Assembly (NCBI GenBank): GCA_938008925.1
Contig: CALLIQ010000281.1
Span: forward strand, 1 to 18,284
DNA length: 18,284 bases
Reading direction: 5' to 3'
From: an uncultured Acidimicrobiales bacterium
GTDB taxonomy: Bacteria; Actinomycetota; Acidimicrobiia; Acidimicrobiales; SZUA-35
In this document: piece by piece, positions 14,886 through 18,284 of the stretch
Layout of the letters: each line of letters opens with the position of its first letter
How positions within the stretch are numbered: the stretch's first letter is position 1
The notes under the pieces: model-generated
The model's input: only the letters and a program-made list of their open reading frames with translations
What the model was told of the DNA's origin: nothing
The model's database searches: none
Translations under genes and position numbers: made by a program

Positions 14886-14929
14886 CAGCACGAACGCAGC
14901 ACGAACCCCGCACGAACCCAGCACGAATG
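14886..14929. repeat. Four tandem copies of an 11-bp repeat
   Basis: Four contiguous 11-bp units of the form CAGCACGAACC begin at 14886, 14897, 14908 and 14919, each differing from the consensus at no more than two bases. They lie in the citrate synthase/alcohol dehydrogenase divergent spacer. An 11-bp spacing places the units on one face of the helix. Confidence 0.8.
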
Positions 14930-15094
14930 TGATGGGCGACTTGAACGGCCCGGAGGCGGCCCGTAGCGTCGCTGGCTCGGGCACTGCTGCGACGCCCTGC
15001 GGTTTCGGGGGCTCGTCGTGGAGCCGGTGTCAGTCCCATCGCCATCGGAACCTCTGGTGGTGTCGCGTCCTATGGATTCCGAGGGGGAACCATC

Positions 15095-16219
15095 ATGAAG
15101 ACCCGCGCAGCCGTACTCCGTGAAGTCAACCAGCCCTGGAGCGTCGAGGAGATCGAGCTCGACCCACCAAAGCGAGGTGAGGTCCTCGTCAAGATGTTCG
15201 CGTCGGGCATGTGCCACTCCGACGAGCACGCCTATGACGGCCACATCGCCGGGCTCGTTCCCGGTGCGCCGATGATCGGCGGCCACGAAGGATCGGGCAT
15301 CGTGCAGGAGGTCGGCGAGGGCGTCGACCATCTCGAGGTTGGCGACCACGTCATCTTCGGCTTCATCCCCGCCTGTGGCCGCTGCCCCTCGTGCGCCGCC
15401 GGCCACTCCAACCTCTGCGATGCCGCTGCGACCTTCACCGAAGGCACCCAGATCCTCGACGGCACGTCTCGCCACCACACCTCCGACGGACAAGACCTCG
15501 GCCTCATGTGTCTCCTCGGTACCTTCTCCGAGCACACCGTCGTCAATGAAGCCAGCGTCATCAAGATCGACAAGGACTGGCCGCTCGACAAGGCCTGCCT
15601 GCTCGGCTGCGGCGTCGTGACCGGCTGGGGCTCCGCCGTGTACACCGCCGATGTGCAACCCGGCGACTACGTGGCCGTTGTCGGCGTCGGCGGCATCGGC
15701 TCCAACGCCGTGCAGGGCGCCAAGATGGCCGGCGCTCGCGTGGTCACCGCCATCGATCCCGTCGCCTTCAAGCGCGAAAAGGCCGAGGCTTTCGGCGCCA
15801 CCCACACCTTCGCATCGATCGCCGACGCTCAGGCCGCCATCGGCGAGACCACCTGGGACCGCGGCTACGACAAGGTCATCATGACCATGGGCACCGGCGA
15901 CGGTGCGACGCTCGGCGAGGCGTTCCACCTCGGCGGCAAGCGAGCCAAGATCGTCGTCACGAACCTCCACTCCACCGGGGAAGGCTCGATCGAGATTCCG
16001 GCGATCATGCTCACCATGTTCGAAAAGCAGGTCGTCGGCTCGCTCTTCGGATCAGCGAACATCCGCAAGGACATTCCACAGCTGTTCGAGCTCTACCTCG
16101 ACGGCCAGCTCAACCTCGACGACCTCATCACCAAGACCTACACCTTGGACGAGATCAACGAGGGCTATCAGGCCATGCGGGATGGCGAGAACATCCGCGG
16201 CGTGATCCTGTTCGACTGA
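15095..16219 (+). CDS. NDMA-dependent (mycofactocin-type) zinc alcohol dehydrogenase
   Basis: A 374-residue zinc alcohol dehydrogenase close to the NDMA-dependent actinobacterial family (TIGR03989-like), in which NAD stays bound and the redox partner is believed to be mycofactocin. Catalytic zinc ligands are Cys40 (GMCHSDEH), His64-Glu65 (GGHEGSG) and Cys172 (GCGVVTGWGS). The structural zinc site is CGRCPSCAAGHSNLC (Cys94, 97, 100, 108), and the dinucleotide fold GVGGIGS is at 197-203. ATG 15095 is preceded by GAGGGGG. Length and lack of gaps suggest an intact enzyme acting on a primary alcohol. A strong hairpin follows the stop. No mycofactocin biosynthesis gene lies in the window. Confidence 0.92.
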   Translation: MKTRAAVLREVNQPWSVEEIELDPPKRGEVLVKMFASGMCHSDEHAYDGHIAGLVPGAPMIGGHEGSGIVQEVGEGVDHLEVGDHVIFGFIPACGRCPSCAAGHSNLCDAAATFTEGTQILDGTSRHHTSDGQDLGLMCLLGTFSEHTVVNEASVIKIDKDWPLDKACLLGCGVVTGWGSAVYTADVQPGDYVAVVGVGGIGSNAVQGAKMAGARVVTAIDPVAFKREKAEAFGATHTFASIADAQAAIGETTWDRGYDKVIMTMGTGDGATLGEAFHLGGKRAKIVVTNLHSTGEGSIEIPAIMLTMFEKQVVGSLFGSANIRKDIPQLFELYLDGQLNLDDLITKTYTLDEINEGYQAMRDGENIRGVILFD

Positions 16220-16234
16220 ACGAGTGTCGCTGGC

Positions 16235-16264
16235 GCCGGCCGGTGGGCGTTCCCACCGGCCGGC
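16235..16264 (+). terminator. Hairpin terminator after alcohol dehydrogenase
   Basis: GCCGGCCGGTGGG (16235-16247) pairs perfectly with CCCACCGGCCGGC (16252-16264) around a CGTT loop, a 13-bp GC-rich stem 15 bases after the dehydrogenase stop. No T-run follows, which is common for terminators in high-GC actinobacteria. Confidence 0.75.
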
Positions 16265-16320
16265 ACCGCACTGCCAACAGCACTGCACTGCCAACAGCAC
16301 CGCACTACCAACAGCACTGC
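16263..16320. repeat. 17-bp tandem repeat, three full copies plus a partial one
   Basis: Units GCACYGCACTRCCAACA occupy 16263-16279, 16280-16296 and 16297-16313, followed by a partial unit GCACTGC (16314-16320). The first and second differ only by C/T at position 5, and the third differs from the first only by G/A at position 11. The array starts in the terminator's 3' arm and ends about 50 bp before the next gene's start. Confidence 0.92.
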
Positions 16321-16359
16321 GCCTGAATACGCCAGCACCCTGAACCGCTCGGCATCGTG

Positions 16360-16371
16360 AATACTGCAGCC
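16360..16371 (+). promoter_or_regulatory. Possible leaderless promoter -10 element
   Basis: AATACT (16360-16365) lies 6 nt before ATG 16372, which has no Shine-Dalgarno sequence in front of it. That spacing fits an actinobacterial leaderless transcript starting at the ATG itself. It is a weak motif and inference only. Confidence 0.3.
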
Positions 16372-17625
16372 ATGGACGACGCGCTGCTCACCGCCGCCGA
16401 GGCCGCATCGCGTCTCGGCGTGAAGCGGCAAACGCTCTACGCCTACGTGAGCCGGGGTCTCGTCTCCCGCCAGCTCAGCCTCGACGGACGAACCAGTCTG
16501 TTCCACCCGGACGAGATCGACGCGCTGCGCACCGCGCACCGCCGGACGCCGAGCGGCGAGGTCGGCAGCGTGATCGCCTCGGCGGTGACCCGGATCGAGC
16601 CGGATGGCCATTCCTATCGAGAGACCGCTGCGGTCGACCTCGTCGACGAGCCGCTCGAGACCGTGGCCGAGTTGTTGTGGGGCGGCGAGGGCGGCTCGTG
16701 GTCGGTCGATGCCGAGGCCATCGCCGCCGTGTCGGCGCTGCAGGCTGCGCTCCCAGATCACGCGGAGCTCATCGACCGCCTGCGTGGATCGGTGTTGGCG
16801 TTGTCCGCCCACGATCGCCTGCGCCACGATCCAACGCCAGAAAGCCATCGCCGAGCCGGACGCAAGATGCTGACCGCGATGGTCGATGGCTTGCCACTGC
16901 GAACGCAGTCTCCCGCAGACGACCCACCCATCGACGGTGGCCGGCTCGCCGACCGTCTCTGGCCTCGACTGTCATCCGAGTCACCGACCACGGCCCAGCG
17001 CGACTGTCTCAACGCCGCGCTCGTCCTCATGGCCGATCACGGTCTCGCAGCCTCGACCTTCGCAGCGCGCATCGCGGCGTCGGTTCGAGCCGACCCCTAC
17101 TCGGTCGTGAGCGCCGGGCTCGGCGCCATGGGCGGCGTGCTCCATGGCGCAGCGAGCGACGACGTCCATCGACTCTTCGACGACGCAGCCCGTCTCGGTC
17201 CCGAGGTCGCCATCGGTCGCCACCTCCGAGACAGCCGACCGATCAGCGGCACCGGCCACGCCGTGTATCGAGATCGCGACCCGCGTCAGCAAGCGCTGGC
17301 CGAACGCCTCGCCGACGCGTGGGCCGGCGACGAACGACTCGCTTTGGTGCACGCGACGCGCGACATCGTGACCGAGCGAGTCGATCGACCGCTCAACGTC
17401 GACTTCTCGCTCGGAGCCCTCACGTGGCTCGCCCAGATGGAGCCCGGAAGCGGACAGTGCATCTTCGTGGCGAGGACCGCCGGGTGGATTGCTCACGGGA
17501 TCGAGGAGATGACCGAGCCGCCGCTCCGCTTCCGAGCGATCGCCCGTCGGCGACCGCAACGACCCGACCTGCCCGAGGATGACGCTGAACACGGGTCCGG
17601 CGGAAACGGGTCCGGCAGTGGATGA
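16372..17625 (+). CDS. HTH-domain/citrate synthase fusion protein
   Basis: This 417-residue protein joins an N-terminal MerR/excisionase-like DNA-binding domain (LLTAAEAASRLGVKRQTLYAY, residues 5-25, with FHPDEIDAL after it) to a citrate synthase-like domain. The latter keeps ADHGLAASTFAAR (His223), GGVLHGAASDDV (His258), GTGHAVYRDRDPR (His296) and LNVDFSLGAL with Asp344, so all expected catalytic residues are present. The C-terminus is a Gly/Ser tail (GSGGNGSGSG). ATG 16372 is used; an in-frame GTG 16357 would add five residues. Such fusions are known in actinobacteria but their role, enzyme or metabolite-sensing regulator, is not settled. It overlaps the GluQ-RS start. Confidence 0.88.
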   Translation: MDDALLTAAEAASRLGVKRQTLYAYVSRGLVSRQLSLDGRTSLFHPDEIDALRTAHRRTPSGEVGSVIASAVTRIEPDGHSYRETAAVDLVDEPLETVAELLWGGEGGSWSVDAEAIAAVSALQAALPDHAELIDRLRGSVLALSAHDRLRHDPTPESHRRAGRKMLTAMVDGLPLRTQSPADDPPIDGGRLADRLWPRLSSESPTTAQRDCLNAALVLMADHGLAASTFAARIAASVRADPYSVVSAGLGAMGGVLHGAASDDVHRLFDDAARLGPEVAIGRHLRDSRPISGTGHAVYRDRDPRQQALAERLADAWAGDERLALVHATRDIVTERVDRPLNVDFSLGALTWLAQMEPGSGQCIFVARTAGWIAHGIEEMTEPPLRFRAIARRRPQRPDLPEDDAEHGSGGNGSGSG

Positions 17626-18284
17626 CCGTGCCGCTGGCCGCTTCGCTCCGAGCCCGACCGGCGACCTCCACCTCGGCAACCTACGCACGGCGCTGATCGC
17701 CTGGCTGGCTGCCCGCTCAACGGGCCGGCGATTCCTGCTTCGGTTCGAAGATCTCGACACGAGCTCGATTCGCGAGGAGTTCTATCGGACGCAGGCCGAC
17801 GACCTCGCCGCGCTCGGTCTTGCGTGGGACGAGGAGCCGGTGAATCAGAGCGATCGGCGAGACCGCTACACCGCGGCGCTCGACCGCCTGGCTGAGGCCG
17901 ACCTGCTCTTCAACTGCTACTGCTCGCGCCGCGAGATTCGAGAGGCCACGCAGGCCCCGAACGGTCCGTACAACCCGCGGGTCTACCCGGGCACGTGTCG
18001 ACACCTCACCGCCGTCGACCGAGCCGAGCGAGAAGCGGCCGGACGACCGCCCGCCCTTCGGCTGCGGGGCGACCTCGTGCGCTACGAGTTCGCCGACCTC
18101 GTCGCCGGAGCGGCAAGCGGTGAAGTCGACGACGTCGTCGTGCAACGCAACGACGGAACCCCGGCCTACAACCTGGCCGTGGTGGTCGACGACCACGAGC
18201 AAGGCATCGACCAAGTCGTTCGAGCCGACGACCTCGTCAGCTCGACCCCGAGCCAGCTCCACATCGCCACGCTGCTCGGCTACG
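17618..18284 (+). CDS. gluQ: Glutamyl-Q tRNA(Asp) synthetase (3' end outside window)
   Basis: The visible 222 residues match GluQ-RS, which glutamylates queuosine in tRNA(Asp) and lacks the anticodon-binding domain of glutamyl-tRNA synthetase. The adenylate motif region is RFAPSPTGDLHLGNLRTAL (HIGH form HLGN), followed by RFEDLDTS. The zinc-site pattern CYC then Y-P-G-T-C (YPGTCR) is characteristic of GluQ-RS, as is AYNLAVVVDDHEQGI-Q-VVRADDL. GTG 17618 overlaps the preceding stop by 8 nt and puts the FAPSPTG motif near the N-terminus; in-frame ATG 17579 is the alternative and would overlap by 47 nt. The window ends inside the gene, before the KMSK-type loop, so the full length cannot be judged. 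Confidence 0.87.
   Translation, partial: MDDRAAGRFAPSPTGDLHLGNLRTALIAWLAARSTGRRFLLRFEDLDTSSIREEFYRTQADDLAALGLAWDEEPVNQSDRRDRYTAALDRLAEADLLFNCYCSRREIREATQAPNGPYNPRVYPGTCRHLTAVDRAEREAAGRPPALRLRGDLVRYEFADLVAGAASGEVDDVVVQRNDGTPAYNLAVVVDDHEQGIDQVVRADDLVSSTPSQLHIATLLGY

Larger units (their letters stand above)
14787..15094. other. 308-bp divergent intergenic region
   Basis: This spacer separates the divergent citrate synthase and alcohol dehydrogenase genes. It holds, from left to right, the ATTGA/TCAAT palindromes (14814-14842), a four-unit 11-bp tandem repeat (14886-14929), and the dehydrogenase leader with ribosome site GAGGGGG (15081-15087). TATGGAT at 15071 could be a -10 element for the dehydrogenase, but no matching -35 is clear. 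I see no gene in it. Confidence 0.6.

Noticed and set aside
14849..15970. 373-residue leftward open frame opposite the alcohol dehydrogenase
   Set aside because: It is antisense to a clear zinc dehydrogenase, crosses its promoter and repeat region, and shows low-complexity Gly/Asp/Ala composition only.

Overview
The window is a gene-dense, high-GC bacterial segment with strong GC3 bias, frequent GTG starts and many 1-8 nt gene overlaps. The gene set points to an actinobacterium: an NDMA-type (mycofactocin-linked) alcohol dehydrogenase, a DNA-binding-domain/citrate-synthase fusion, LLM flavin oxidoreductases with CMD/AhpD partners, and a GluQ-RS. The class Acidimicrobiia is my best guess, but this is inference from gene style and not a database match. 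I see no tRNA, rRNA, insertion sequence, integrase or CRISPR array.

Layout. 1-83: probable 3' tail of a rightward gene. 84-2340: leftward NAD(P)H-FMN reductase, DUF402 protein, and a translationally coupled cupin-DUF2000 pair; an AraC-type regulator diverges from the cupin (2389-3234). 3248-4796: leftward pair of an Asp-nucleophile alpha/beta hydrolase and a methyltransferase-like protein, facing a TetR regulator (4883-5419) across two matching 17-bp operator-like sites. 5422-7677: large MalT-like LuxR regulator. 7865-9045: SRPBCC protein and serine esterase, stop/start coupled. 9056-13551: leftward five-gene operon of LLM flavin oxidoreductase, SnoaL-like protein, CMD/AhpD-like protein, cobyric acid synthase (cobQ) and YdjM-like membrane protein. 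13683-14786: citrate synthase. 15095-16219: NDMA-dependent alcohol dehydrogenase with a strong terminator. 16372-17625: HTH-citrate synthase fusion. 17618-end: truncated glutamyl-Q tRNA(Asp) synthetase.

Main finding. The CMD/AhpD-like gene of the operon is interrupted by one in-frame TGA (11394-11392) exactly at the second cysteine of its CxxC redox motif, giving C-F-Y-(TGA)-S-A-A-H. The same frame continues for another 131 codons and still encodes the conserved C-terminal part of the family. Beginning 16 nt after the TGA is an 8-bp hairpin with the five-base loop GGUCU, within the geometry of bacterial SECIS elements and sharing GGUCU with the loop of E. coli fdhF. I therefore annotate one selenoprotein of 361 residues (Sec230), not two broken genes. 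It sits in an operon with a flavin-dependent oxidoreductase, which suggests a selenium-dependent redox or peroxidase step in an oxidative pathway of unknown substrate.

Other structure. Three neighbouring intergenic gaps each hold a different short tandem repeat (14 bp x 6, 11 bp x 4, 17 bp x 3.4). The citrate synthase promoter has two ATTGA/TCAAT palindromes. The two citrate-synthase-type proteins differ at the catalytic acid: Glu in the free-standing one, Asp in the HTH fusion.
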